A stretch of 64,000 bases of DNA from Emcibacter sp. (GTDB taxonomy: Bacteria > Pseudomonadota > Alphaproteobacteria > Sphingomonadales > Emcibacteraceae): positions 1-64,000 of the forward strand of contig JAKIUQ010000001.1 in NCBI GenBank assembly GCA_021647465.1. Direction: 5' to 3'. A program made the position numbers and the translations under genes. Positions within the stretch are counted from its first letter, which is position 1. Each line of letters starts with the position of its first letter. The notes below the pieces were generated by a model. That model was not told the DNA's origin, made no database searches, and was given only the letters and a program-made list of their open reading frames with translations. This document shows, piece by piece, positions 24,977 to 34,909 of this stretch.

Positions 24977-25002
24977 AAATAACGTATAATTTATACTATA
25001 AT
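24974..25002 (+). promoter_or_regulatory. Sigma-70-type promoter of the ETF-QO gene
   Basis: TTGAAA (24974-24979), a 17-nt spacer and a perfect TATAAT (24997-25002). It lies about 180 nt upstream of the start codon, giving a leader of around 170 nt. Its -35 box overlaps the CAAAC-N4-GTTTG palindrome. Confidence 0.65.
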
Positions 25003-25179
25003 TATGCAGACGGGGTGCGGTGGCTCATATAAAAATTGGCTACGGCGGCAATATGACATAGTTATATTGACCCGCCGGTAACCTTTAGAGTAACTTCGGA
25101 ACAGATAATCTAAGCAGATTTGTGCCCATATAGTTAAAGTCTGGGTTAGAATCGGGCCAAAATTAGAAAAGAGGATATT

Positions 25180-26844
25180 ATGGAACGCGAATTTATGGAA
25201 TATGATGTGGTCATTGTCGGGGCAGGGCCAGCAGGGCTCAGTGCCGCAATCCGCTTGAAACAACTGGCCGATGACGGCGGTAAAGATCTTTCGGTTTGCA
25301 TTCTGGAAAAAGGATCAGAAGTTGGCGGACATATTCTATCAGGCGCGGTGATTGACCCCATTGCCTTGGATGAACTGCTGCCCAACTGGAAAGAATTGGG
25401 GGCGCCGCTGTTAACGCCAGTGACGGACAATGAACATTGGATAATGAAGGAAAAGGGTAAAATAGGCATGCCTCATTTCATGCTGCCGCCCTTGATGAGT
25501 AATGCCGGAAATTATATCATCAGTCTTGGTAATCTATGCCGCTGGCTGGCGGAGCAGGCCGAAAATATGGGCGTTGAAATTTTTCCGGGATTTGCTGGTG
25601 CCGACATTATTTACCATGAAGATGGTTCCGTGAAAGGCGTCTTGACAGGTGATATGGGCGTTGCCGCTGATGGGAGCAAAAAAGACACCTACATGCCGGG
25701 CATGGAGCTGCATGGTAAATATACCTTCATTGCCGAAGGCGTCAGAGGGTCGATTGCGAAAGTCCTGATCGAAAAATTTAATTTGCGGGAGGGCAAGGAA
25801 CCACAGACTTATGGTATTGGCATCAAGGAATTATGGGAAGTCAAACCAGAGAATCACAAGCAGGGTACCGTAATCCATACGCAGGGCTGGCCCCTGGATA
25901 AGGCAACAGTTGGCGGCGGGTTCATTTATCACCTTGAGGATAATCAGGTGGCCATTGGTTTTGTCGTCGGTCTGGATTATTCAAACCCTTATTTGTCGCC
26001 TTTCGATGAGATGCAAAGATTTAAGAACCATCCGTCTATCCGACCGACATTAGAAGGGGGGCGGCGCATATCTTATGGGGCGCGGGCCATTAACGAAGGG
26101 GGATTTCAGTCTATCCCGAAACTCACCTTTCCGGGCGGTGCGCTCATCGGATGTAGTGCGGGTTTTGTCAATGTGCCGCGCATAAAAGGGTCACATAATG
26201 CCATGAAAACAGGCATGATGGCGGCTGAGGCGGCCTTTAAGGAGATCGTGGCAGAAGAGGGGAAAGGCAAGGATGAATTAACGGCATATCCGGCACTTTT
26301 TGAAGCAAGCTGGGTTTATAAGGACCTTTACAGGGTGCGCAACGCAAAGCCGTCCATTCATAAATTCGGGGCCTTTTTGGGTACATTATATGCGGGTTTT
26401 GATATGTGGGTCAATAATCTGGGCCTTGGGTTTCTGTTGCCTTGGACATTCAGTCATGAAGAAGACCATAAATGCCTGAAGCTGGCGCGGGATAGTGCGC
26501 CCATTGATTATCCCAAACCTGACGGCGTTATTACGTTTGATAAATTATCATCCGTTTTTCTGTCCAATACCAATCATGAGGAAGACCAGCCGTGTCATTT
26601 GACCTTAAAAGATGATACGGTGCCTGTTAAAGTGAACTATATGCTCTATGCCGGGCCAGAAGTACGCTTTTGCCCGGCGGGCGTGTATGAATTTATTGTG
26701 GATGAAAAGGGAGAAAATCCTGCTTTACAGATAAATGCGCAAAATTGCGTTCATTGTAAAACTTGTGATATTAAGGATCCAACGCAGAATATTAACTGGA
26801 CAGTGCCGGAAGGCGGCGGCGGCCCTAATTATCCAAATATGTAG
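25180..26844 (+). CDS. Electron transfer flavoprotein-ubiquinone oxidoreductase
   Basis: A 554-aa inner-membrane-associated enzyme that passes electrons from ETF (beta-oxidation and amino-acid dehydrogenases) to ubiquinone. The FAD-binding motif is VVIVGAGPAGLSAAIRL near residue 10, with a second flavin element at the long central domain. A C-terminal 4Fe-4S site is visible in NCVHCKTCDIKDP with an upstream cysteine in VRFCPAG. The length matches the family. AGAGGA sits 5 nt before the ATG. Expression probably responds to fatty acids through the palindrome on its promoter. A TPR gene follows 28 nt downstream. Confidence 0.95.
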   Translation: MEREFMEYDVVIVGAGPAGLSAAIRLKQLADDGGKDLSVCILEKGSEVGGHILSGAVIDPIALDELLPNWKELGAPLLTPVTDNEHWIMKEKGKIGMPHFMLPPLMSNAGNYIISLGNLCRWLAEQAENMGVEIFPGFAGADIIYHEDGSVKGVLTGDMGVAADGSKKDTYMPGMELHGKYTFIAEGVRGSIAKVLIEKFNLREGKEPQTYGIGIKELWEVKPENHKQGTVIHTQGWPLDKATVGGGFIYHLEDNQVAIGFVVGLDYSNPYLSPFDEMQRFKNHPSIRPTLEGGRRISYGARAINEGGFQSIPKLTFPGGALIGCSAGFVNVPRIKGSHNAMKTGMMAAEAAFKEIVAEEGKGKDELTAYPALFEASWVYKDLYRVRNAKPSIHKFGAFLGTLYAGFDMWVNNLGLGFLLPWTFSHEEDHKCLKLARDSAPIDYPKPDGVITFDKLSSVFLSNTNHEEDQPCHLTLKDDTVPVKVNYMLYAGPEVRFCPAGVYEFIVDEKGENPALQINAQNCVHCKTCDIKDPTQNINWTVPEGGGGPNYPNM

Positions 26845-26872
26845 AATTTTTGATGAGAATTGGTGACGGGAA

Positions 26873-28603
26873 TTGGAACAAGAATTGAAAAACCAACGGC
26901 AAGATTTGGCGGGCATTTTAAGTGGTGCGGTCTCTATTTTATGGGTCAGCATGGCGTGTTTTATCATCTCTTTTGGCACGGCCAATGCCAGCAATGGCAC
27001 AGGTGATATCAAACAGAGTCCAGATCAGCCTTATGGTGAATATCTGGCAGGCTTGCATGCGGCAATTCATAATGATTTACGTGCGGCGGCCGATTTTCAT
27101 GAAAAGGCTCTTGTGCTGGATCCTGACAATCAGATGATATTGCGGAAATCCTTTACGATTTTTATTGCGGATGGCCGGTATGATGCCGCTTTAAAAGTGG
27201 CTTATAAACTTACCGAATTTGATATTTCGAACAGTATGGTTCAAATGTTCCTGTTTCTGGAGCAATTTGACGCCGGCAATCATGAGGCGGCTCTTTTAAA
27301 TCTGGAAAATATGGGGGATGCGGGTGTTTATGGTTTGTTTAAGCCGTTATTTCAAAGTTGGGTTTTGCTGTCACAAGGCAAGAGTGAAGATGCAGAGGAA
27401 ACAGTAAAGATATTGCTGGAACGAAAAGGCTTCAATGATTTTAAAAAATTCCATGCCGGGTTGCTTTATGACTTCATTGGGAAAACACAGTTGGCGGAAA
27501 AAATGTATTCGGAATCATTGGTCGTTCCGGGTGCCTTGTCGCTGCGTACAGTAGAATCCTATGGTATTTTACTTCGTCGGTTAGGGCGAGATCAGGATGC
27601 CCGCCAATTATATGAAAATTATGTAGAAAAGGCGCCAGATAATGTTCGGCTTGGGCGGGCCTTATCTGATTTGGAGAATGATATAGAGGCAAGATCATTC
27701 ATTACATCTGAAAAAGATGCGGTCGCCGAAATCTTCTATACGGCGGCAAATTTTTTAATGCAGGATGATATCCGCGTGCCAGCCATTACTTATTTGCGGT
27801 TTGCCGGTTTTTTGAAAGATGACTTTTATATTGCCGATTATTTGTTGGGGCAGATATTTGAGGCAGATAAATTTTATGATGGGGCCATGGCAAGCTATGG
27901 CAAGATTCCCTTTGAGCATGCCTTATATTTCAGGGCCAAATTACAAATGGCATGGGTTCTTGAAAAAATGGATCGCCTGGATGAGGCCATAGAGGCCATG
28001 AGCAATCTTTCGCGGCAATTCCCCAAGGAAAGAGAAATCCTCGGTTCTCTTGGGGATATTAATCGTATGAACAGCCGGTTTGATGCGGCTGAAAAGGCCT
28101 ATTCACGTTATATAGAGGGTATTTCGGTGATCCAGGAGCGTCATTGGAGCATTTTTTATACAAGAGGTATTGTCCGCGAACAGGTTAAAAAATGGGATTT
28201 GGCAGAAGCCGATTTTCTTAAGGCGCTTGAACTGCGGCCGGATCAGCCACAGGTTTTGAATTATCTGGCGTATAGTTGGGTTGATATGGGCATAAATATC
28301 AATAAAGCCACGGCAATGCTTGAACGTGCTGTAGAGCTGCGCCCCTATGATGGATATATTGTTGATAGTCTGGGCTGGGCCATGTACCGTTTGGGAGATA
28401 TGCCAAAGGCCGTTGAATATTTGGAAAAGGCCGTATTACTTCAAACAGATGACTGGGCCATAAATGATCATTTAGGGGATGCCTATTGGGCCATTGGCCG
28501 TAAAAATGAGGCAAGATTTCAATGGCGTCACGCGCTGTCTTTGAAGCCGGATGAAGATCTTATTGCCAAAATTAAAATAAAAATCAGGGATGGTAAAAAA
28601 TAA
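26873..28603 (+). CDS. Tetratricopeptide-repeat protein
   Basis: A 576-aa protein made mostly of TPR helices (for example DLRAAADFHEKALVLDPDN, KWDLAEADFLKALELRPDQPQVLNYLAYSWVD, MPKAVEYLEKAVLLQTDDWAINDHLGDAYW). An N-terminal hydrophobic segment (about residues 17-39) may be a signal peptide or anchor, placing the repeats in the periplasm. It is a protein-interaction scaffold, with no specific partner evident. It starts with TTG at 26873, no ATG being available in a sensible place, so the start is uncertain. It overlaps ispE by 14 nt. Confidence 0.85.
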   Translation: MEQELKNQRQDLAGILSGAVSILWVSMACFIISFGTANASNGTGDIKQSPDQPYGEYLAGLHAAIHNDLRAAADFHEKALVLDPDNQMILRKSFTIFIADGRYDAALKVAYKLTEFDISNSMVQMFLFLEQFDAGNHEAALLNLENMGDAGVYGLFKPLFQSWVLLSQGKSEDAEETVKILLERKGFNDFKKFHAGLLYDFIGKTQLAEKMYSESLVVPGALSLRTVESYGILLRRLGRDQDARQLYENYVEKAPDNVRLGRALSDLENDIEARSFITSEKDAVAEIFYTAANFLMQDDIRVPAITYLRFAGFLKDDFYIADYLLGQIFEADKFYDGAMASYGKIPFEHALYFRAKLQMAWVLEKMDRLDEAIEAMSNLSRQFPKEREILGSLGDINRMNSRFDAAEKAYSRYIEGISVIQERHWSIFYTRGIVREQVKKWDLAEADFLKALELRPDQPQVLNYLAYSWVDMGININKATAMLERAVELRPYDGYIVDSLGWAMYRLGDMPKAVEYLEKAVLLQTDDWAINDHLGDAYWAIGRKNEARFQWRHALSLKPDEDLIAKIKIKIRDGKK

Positions 28604-29456
28604 AATCTCCCGTTTGGCGCGGGCAAAAATTAATCTTGATCTATTGATTACCGGACGGCGAGAGGATGGCTATCACCTTTTAGACAGTCTGGTTGTATTC
28701 GCGGAATATGGCGATGAAATATCCGTGCTTGCTTCTGATGAAATATCTCTTGGCATTATCGGCCCCTTTGCAACAGAATTGATCGGCTTAAAGGACAATA
28801 TTATCCTTAAAGCTGCGCGCGCGCTGCAAAAGAAATTTAATATTACGAAGGGGGCGGAAATTACCCTTGTAAAAAATTTGCCTGTTTCATCTGGTATTGG
28901 CGGTGGTTCGGCCGATGCGGCGGCAGCGATCCATGCTTTGATAGAATTATGGCAAATATCAGTGACAGCAACAGATTTGGACGAAATATTATTATCGTTA
29001 GGGGCAGATTTGCCCGTATGCATGGCAAGTCAAACAATGCATATGACTGGCATGGGTGAAAAACTTACGCCCATCACGATAAATTTCCCTGTTTTTCTTT
29101 GTTTGGTAAATCCTGGTGTGGCTGTTTCTACATCTGATATATTCAAGGGGCGCACAAAGAGAATCTTCTCAAACCCGAGAAAACTTCCGCTGACCATTGA
29201 AGATCAATCGCAATTGCAAGAAATCCTGAATGCTGCGGGAAATGATCTGGAAGGTGAGGCCGGCGCAATTAATCCGGTGATAGATAAAGTTATCGCGCAG
29301 ATTAAAACAAGTGATGATTGCCTTTTTGCGGGGATGTCCGGAAGCGGCGCAACATGCTTTGGAATATTTTCGAGCGAAGAGGCCGCCCGCAGGGTTGCGG
29401 GCAATATAAATAGCGCTTCTCCAAATTGGTGGGTCAAGCCAGTTCGTCTGCGGTAA
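28590..29456 (+). CDS. ispE: 4-diphosphocytidyl-2-C-methyl-D-erythritol kinase
   Basis: A 288-aa GHMP-family kinase of the non-mevalonate isoprenoid pathway, phosphorylating CDP-methylerythritol with ATP. Seen: ARAKINLDLLITGRREDGYHLLDSLV at the N-terminus, the glycine-rich ATP loop LPVSSGIGGGSADAAAAI, and the C-terminal FAGMSGSGATCFGIF. The length matches the family. The start overlaps the TPR gene by 14 nt, implying translational coupling. Confidence 0.96.
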   Translation: MVKNKISRLARAKINLDLLITGRREDGYHLLDSLVVFAEYGDEISVLASDEISLGIIGPFATELIGLKDNIILKAARALQKKFNITKGAEITLVKNLPVSSGIGGGSADAAAAIHALIELWQISVTATDLDEILLSLGADLPVCMASQTMHMTGMGEKLTPITINFPVFLCLVNPGVAVSTSDIFKGRTKRIFSNPRKLPLTIEDQSQLQEILNAAGNDLEGEAGAINPVIDKVIAQIKTSDDCLFAGMSGSGATCFGIFSSEEAARRVAGNINSASPNWWVKPVRLR

Positions 29457-29472
29457 ATTCTTCACCAATCGC

Positions 29473-29500
29473 TTGCGCATATTATCATATATGTTACATT
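29473..29500 (+). promoter_or_regulatory. Possible promoter of the polysaccharide-export genes
   Basis: TTGCGC (29473-29478) and TACATT (29495-29500) are separated by 16 nt in the 101-bp gap between ispE and the SLBB export gene. The match is moderate. Confidence 0.3.
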
Positions 29501-29557
29501 CTCAGAAAAATATTTTACGTAATAAACATAGAAAATAGATTGAGGAATAAGAAGAAA

Positions 29558-32287
29558 ATGACAAGGAAGTATTACTTCTTAAAGAGGGTTGTCTTTATTC
29601 TAATTACTGGAATAGCGTTTTTACATCAATCTCTTTTTGCTCAGTCGCTTGACCCTGCAATGCTCGAGGCTCTGAAAAATCAGTCAGAATCAAGGGGTGG
29701 GGGGAGTACTACGGTTATTTCGCCATTGGATCAGGCGCGTCAAAAATCTTTTAATGAACGTCAAGCTCTGCGTCTTGAGCAGCGCAAGGCAGAAAATGCC
29801 AAGATTTCACGGCTTGAAGCGGATTTTCATCAGAGGTTAAATTCTAAAATTTCACAATATGGTTATTTAATCTTTGAAAATATTCCATCATATGACAATG
29901 TCTTAACGGGCAGTATCTCTAATACGTATAAATTGGGTGTTGGCGATGAGCTTATCGTAACCCTTCAGGGGTCAAAATCTCAAAGTTATACGGTTAAAGT
30001 TGACCTTGAGGGCCGTGTGATCATTCCTGACCTTAGGCCAATCTCTGTTACAGGGATTAGTTTGGGTGAATTTAAATCAATTTTAACAAACCAGGTTCAA
30101 GAAAGCATCATTGGTACAGAAGTTTATGTCTCGCTTGCGTCGGTCAGGAGCATTTCTGTTCTGGTGGTGGGTGAAGTTGGTATGCCCGGCCTGATTCGCA
30201 CGTCCAGTCTGGCATCACCGCTGGAAATTCTGATCAGTGCGGGGGGTGTGAAAAAGACAGGGTCTTTAAGAAATATTACGATTGTTCGGGATGGTAAAAA
30301 TACTGTTTTTGATATTTATCAGCTGCTGAACGGAGTAGGGGCCGGTTTTGAAACCCTGAATGACGGTGACAGGATCATTGTGCCGACTATTGGCGCAACC
30401 ATTGCCCTTGATGGGGAAATGGTCAGGCCCGGAATTTATGAATTGCCCAGCGGGGCGAATGATATCTCAATCAAGCAGGCAATGTCATTGGCGGGCGGAA
30501 CCTTACGGCCTTCCGGATATGAAATTTCTCAGGTTTTTCTTGATGATACCGGAAAACAACATTTCAGCACTTTAAAAGATGATAAACGTATTCGCGGCGG
30601 TGAGGTGCTTATTGCCAGTTTAATTGAAAATTCTCAATCCGGAAAAGTGGAACTTGCCGGTCATGTAAAAACGCCTGGCTATAGATCGTTAGCCGGGGCG
30701 AGGTCAGTGAATAGTTTGATCGGGGATGTCAATAATTTTAAAGATGACCCCTATTTGTTATTTGGATTGATTGAGCGGGTTGAGGAAAAAACCCAAACCA
30801 GATATTTAGAGGCTTTTAGTCCAGAAAAAACCTTGAATGATGGCACGGAAATCCTGCTAAAAGACAGAGATAAAGTTATTTTTCTTGGCCGGCCTGATAT
30901 CGCCTTCCTTATCTCCGAATTTGTCCGGGATGCTATTGTAACTGGAGAATATTCTATTTCACCAATGCTGCCAGATGGTAAAGATAATCCAAAATTTTGC
31001 CTGCCTCTGAAAAATTTGGCAAGGATTATTAATGATACGCAGTCAAATCGATTTGCCACGGCGACCCGAGCCGTTTTTGTCAGAAAAGAGGTTGAAGAGG
31101 CCATTGCCTCGAAGGGGGAAGATTTTGGATCATCGACCCCTTTGGACAGGCCGCTGGATCAGCAGATTCTTTTGAAACAAATGGCAGAGGAAAAAGAAAA
31201 GGACACGGGTAACAAAGTTTCACCCAATTGTCCGGAAATATATAAAGAAGTGAATAATCTATTGCCGTTCATTCTTGAATATATTGTGTCTGTTGATGGG
31301 GCAATTCGTCTTCCCGGCGTTTATCCTGTGACCCAGAACACACCCATATCATCACTCATCGCGGTCAGCGGCGGGACATCAAATGATGCCAATATGACGA
31401 ATATTGAAGTGACCAGCCTTGATCCGGCCTCTGGGGTCGGCGGCCTTGAAATGAAGTGGACTTATATTGATGCGCGTCAGACGGACCTTAAAGAGGTGAA
31501 TATTAATCCGGGTGGCGGCATACGCGTCGGCTCGAAATATTCTAATTTTGAGGCGGGTGCCGTATTGTTATCCGGGGAATTTATACAGCCGGGTGTTTAT
31601 ACGATTAGAAAGGGGGAAAAACTTTCCGACCTAATATCGCGTGCGGGCGGCGTTACCGACCAAGCCTATACTTACGGTGCGATTTTTACGCGAAACAGGG
31701 TGAAAGAAATCCAGCGCGCGGAACTTGAAAAAACCGCAAGGCATTTACAATCCGCGATGATATCCGCTTCGGTAAAGAAGAATATTGAAGCAGAGTCTTT
31801 GATGGCGGCACAGCAATTGACAAATCAGCTGGCCAATGCAGAACTTATCGGGCGTGTGGTGATAGAGGCTGATCCCCTGAAATTGAGTCTCAGTCCGGCA
31901 TTGGATACGGTGTTGGAGGCAGGGGATTCACTCTATATGCCGAAGAGGCCGAACTTTATCATTGCCATGGGGGATGTGTTAAACCCCGGCGCTTTACAAT
32001 TTATTCCGGGAAAAGGAATATCCGAATATATTGATGAAGTGGGCAGCTATACCGGTTCGGCGGATGAGGGACGTATTTATATTGTCTATCCAAATGGCGT
32101 GGCAAAGCCGATCAACCTGTCATCATGGGGCGGGGATCGGGATATCAGTATTCCGCCCGGAACTGCCATCGTGGTCCCAACAGATCTCAGCCCATATGAT
32201 ACATTATCATTGGTGAGGGAAATTGGCGGTATTTTCCAAAATCTTGCGGTTTCCGCCGCGTCCATTGCCGTTCTTATTCGAAATTAA
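29558..32287 (+). CDS. Wza-like polysaccharide export protein with six SLBB domains
   Basis: A 909-aa outer-membrane polysaccharide exporter. It has a signal peptide (about residues 1-27, ending LFAQS), a poly-export domain (YKLGVGDELIVTLQG, about 125-185), then six SLBB-like units beginning near 200, 285, 366, 579, 670 and 805 (each with a G-x-V-x-x-PG-type core). E. coli Wza has 379 residues and two SLBB units, so this is a much longer form. The ATG at 29558 follows GAGGAA and is chosen over an ATG at 29426 inside ispE. It is followed 11 nt later by a YjbH-like gene. No Wzc or Wzz kinase gene is nearby. Confidence 0.88.
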   Translation: MTRKYYFLKRVVFILITGIAFLHQSLFAQSLDPAMLEALKNQSESRGGGSTTVISPLDQARQKSFNERQALRLEQRKAENAKISRLEADFHQRLNSKISQYGYLIFENIPSYDNVLTGSISNTYKLGVGDELIVTLQGSKSQSYTVKVDLEGRVIIPDLRPISVTGISLGEFKSILTNQVQESIIGTEVYVSLASVRSISVLVVGEVGMPGLIRTSSLASPLEILISAGGVKKTGSLRNITIVRDGKNTVFDIYQLLNGVGAGFETLNDGDRIIVPTIGATIALDGEMVRPGIYELPSGANDISIKQAMSLAGGTLRPSGYEISQVFLDDTGKQHFSTLKDDKRIRGGEVLIASLIENSQSGKVELAGHVKTPGYRSLAGARSVNSLIGDVNNFKDDPYLLFGLIERVEEKTQTRYLEAFSPEKTLNDGTEILLKDRDKVIFLGRPDIAFLISEFVRDAIVTGEYSISPMLPDGKDNPKFCLPLKNLARIINDTQSNRFATATRAVFVRKEVEEAIASKGEDFGSSTPLDRPLDQQILLKQMAEEKEKDTGNKVSPNCPEIYKEVNNLLPFILEYIVSVDGAIRLPGVYPVTQNTPISSLIAVSGGTSNDANMTNIEVTSLDPASGVGGLEMKWTYIDARQTDLKEVNINPGGGIRVGSKYSNFEAGAVLLSGEFIQPGVYTIRKGEKLSDLISRAGGVTDQAYTYGAIFTRNRVKEIQRAELEKTARHLQSAMISASVKKNIEAESLMAAQQLTNQLANAELIGRVVIEADPLKLSLSPALDTVLEAGDSLYMPKRPNFIIAMGDVLNPGALQFIPGKGISEYIDEVGSYTGSADEGRIYIVYPNGVAKPINLSSWGGDRDISIPPGTAIVVPTDLSPYDTLSLVREIGGIFQNLAVSAASIAVLIRN

Positions 32288-32298
32288 CGGTTTGAGGG

Positions 32299-34770
32299 GT
32301 GGAAAAAAAAGAAAAATTTGGACGTAGAAGCCTCGCCATTCCCTTTGTATTTGGGCTTGGGTTTTTATCCTGTTTTCCCTCGGCATCATTGGCCAATAGC
32401 GCGTATAGTTATAACAGTTTTGGCGGCATTGGTCTCTTGGACATGCGAACAGCACGCTTTGCCCCGGATGGAACGCTTGCAGTTGGCGTTGATTATCAAA
32501 ATCAAACAACACGATATTTTGCAACATGGCAGGCGACTCCTTGGCTGGAAACGACCTTAAGTTATGCCGACGAGAATATAGGCCGATTGGGGGTTGATCG
32601 ATCCTTTGATGTGAAGGTCAGGCTTCTGACAGAAGGTAACTATAGGCCGCAGTTAGCCATAGGCCTTCAGGATGCGCTGGGTTCTGGCAGTTATGCGGCT
32701 GAATATATCGTTGCCAGCAAGCGTTATTATGACTTTGATTTTACAATGGGTTTCGCCTGGGGTTATCTTGGTTCGCGGGGCGGAATGAATAATATGTTCA
32801 AGCTGTTTGGGGATAATTTTGATGAAAGATCAGAAACAACCTCTGGCGGCGGCATTAGAACTGGGAGTTTCTTTTCTGGCAAGGAAATGGCTTTTTTTAC
32901 TGGCGTGGAATATTTTCCTCCGATTAAAGGGTTAAGCGTAAAAATTGAGTATAGCGGGGTTGACACAAGGAAGATTGACTATCTTTCACATCTGCAACGA
33001 AAAACGGCTTTTAATATTGGCATAAATTATAAACCTGCGCCCTGGGCGGATATTACGGTTGGTTTAGATCACGGTGATCAATTTGGAATTCGGTTTACAT
33101 TCAAGAAAAATTTGCGTCGTTTGAAACTTAAGGGCCTGTTTAGGGGGGCTGCGCCAGCGCCAATCATTGAACGCCGAAAACCTGATAATTCACAAGAAAT
33201 ATATCCGGAAATATCCATCTCGAATGAGGGCAGTGACCTTATGTTTGATCGTTTGAGGCGTTTGGGGGGCAGGGTCACAGAGATTGAGCAAGGGCCGGAC
33301 AGAATAATTTTAAAGATTGTCATAAAAGAAGATATGGATATTGGCCGTTTAACGCTTTTAGGGGCTGTTTTGGAATCTTATGAAGATGTGATCATTCATA
33401 TGAGCCACAAAGGGGAAGAGATAGGAAAATATCAAGCCTCTCGCGCCGATACGATTGGTCAAATGGCCATAGAGAATTTCCGTAAATCTGCAGTATATCA
33501 TAGAGATCAGGCGGCCGGCACCATGGAAGCTGCCTCACGTCAAAAAAGTAACAACGCTATATCCCAGGCGGTATTTAATGATATGGAAAAGGCGGATTTG
33601 ACGCTCAGGTCAATAAAAATTGCAAGACAGGAAGTGGTTGTCAAAAAAGAAACGGGGCCAGATTTTACGGAAATAAAAAATATTGGTCGTACCGCACGTA
33701 TACTGACGCGTAATATGCCCGATAATATTGAAAAATTTACCGTTATATCGGAAGAGGATGGCATAGAAATATCTCAAGTCTCTATCCTTCGACAAGATTT
33801 GGAAAAAGCCAACCGATATCAAGGCAGTCCGGAAGAAATCTGGGCGAACAGCGAAATCACCGCGCCGGGCAGTGTGGCTTCCTCTGAAATTGCCATGAAT
33901 GAGTATTTCCCAGAAAAAAATGTTAGGTTTAATTGGGGGGTTAGGCCAGAGGCTGTTACCCATTTCGGCGGAAATAATGACGGCAGATTCAGGGGAGATA
34001 TCTATGCAAAATTATTTGCCTCCGTACAGGTGGCGAAAAAGTTAAAGCTATCTGCGGAATTAAAACAATTTATTGTGGGTGATATTGATAGAATACCGGG
34101 GGATGAAAATCCGGATATCCCAAATGTCAGAAGTGACATCGCCCGTTATGCCGGGGAAGGCAGGACAGCTTTAGGGCGTATGACGCTTGATTATAACGCT
34201 CAAATTGGTCAAAATTTATATGCGCGGATCACTGGGGGATTATTAGAGAGTATGTACGGCGGGATTGGCGCAGAATTTATCTATCGCCCTTATCAGCAGA
34301 ATTTTGCTTTTGGCGTTGATATAAACTGGGTCAAACAAAGAGATTTCAATCAATTATTTTCTTTTCGGGACTATGAGACATTGACGGGGCATGTGACCTA
34401 TTATCACGAAAATACGACGTATAATATTACAAGCAAAATAAGCGCGGGACGATATTTGGCCGGTGACTATGGGGCTACTTTTGATATTTCCCGCCGTTTC
34501 TCTAACGGCATACGCATTGGGGTATGGGCAACGGTTACGGATATGTCATCCAACGATTTTGGCGATGGCAGTTTTGATAAAGGCATTTATATGACCCTGC
34601 CGTTGGAAATATTCTGGTATCAGCCGACCCGAGAACGGATGCGCCTTAATTTTAGAAGTTTAGGGAAAAATGGCGGGCAAATGTTAGATAATGGCGGTAG
34701 TCTTTATGATATGTTATCTTCAGGAAAGCCTTCGAGACTGGCGCATGATTGGCGCGAAATTCTGGATTAA
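32299..34770 (+). CDS. YjbH-like exopolysaccharide outer-membrane protein
   Basis: An 823-aa protein. The signal peptide (about residues 9-33) is followed by a barrel-like region beginning YSYNSFGGIGLLDMRTARFAPDGTLAVG, the characteristic start of YjbH/lipoprotein-group proteins. A soluble middle region (about 290-540) and a second barrel-like C-terminal region (about 550-815, GRMTLDYNAQIGQNLYARITGG) follow. YjbH proteins act at the outer membrane in group-4-type exopolysaccharide production. The only plausible start is GTG at 32299, just after a GAGGGG run. It is 11 nt from the export gene, the same operon. Confidence 0.85.
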   Translation: MEKKEKFGRRSLAIPFVFGLGFLSCFPSASLANSAYSYNSFGGIGLLDMRTARFAPDGTLAVGVDYQNQTTRYFATWQATPWLETTLSYADENIGRLGVDRSFDVKVRLLTEGNYRPQLAIGLQDALGSGSYAAEYIVASKRYYDFDFTMGFAWGYLGSRGGMNNMFKLFGDNFDERSETTSGGGIRTGSFFSGKEMAFFTGVEYFPPIKGLSVKIEYSGVDTRKIDYLSHLQRKTAFNIGINYKPAPWADITVGLDHGDQFGIRFTFKKNLRRLKLKGLFRGAAPAPIIERRKPDNSQEIYPEISISNEGSDLMFDRLRRLGGRVTEIEQGPDRIILKIVIKEDMDIGRLTLLGAVLESYEDVIIHMSHKGEEIGKYQASRADTIGQMAIENFRKSAVYHRDQAAGTMEAASRQKSNNAISQAVFNDMEKADLTLRSIKIARQEVVVKKETGPDFTEIKNIGRTARILTRNMPDNIEKFTVISEEDGIEISQVSILRQDLEKANRYQGSPEEIWANSEITAPGSVASSEIAMNEYFPEKNVRFNWGVRPEAVTHFGGNNDGRFRGDIYAKLFASVQVAKKLKLSAELKQFIVGDIDRIPGDENPDIPNVRSDIARYAGEGRTALGRMTLDYNAQIGQNLYARITGGLLESMYGGIGAEFIYRPYQQNFAFGVDINWVKQRDFNQLFSFRDYETLTGHVTYYHENTTYNITSKISAGRYLAGDYGATFDISRRFSNGIRIGVWATVTDMSSNDFGDGSFDKGIYMTLPLEIFWYQPTRERMRLNFRSLGKNGGQMLDNGGSLYDMLSSGKPSRLAHDWREILD

Positions 34771-34845
34771 CTCAGAGTGTTTATTTAAATCCTTTTGCAG
34801 AAAGTAGTATTTCTTTAATGATCTTATTATACCACAAGGTCTGGG

Positions 34846-34874
34846 TTGCAAGAATAAAATTAACCTTATATGAA
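34846..34874 (+). promoter_or_regulatory. Possible promoter of the UDP-sugar dehydrogenase gene
   Basis: TTGCAA (34846-34851), a 17-nt spacer and TATGAA (34869-34874) lie in the 139-bp gap before the dehydrogenase. The -10 box is a moderate match only. Confidence 0.35.
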
Positions 34875-34909
34875 GAATAATAGAATTAATCATAAAAAGC
34901 AGGAAAAAA

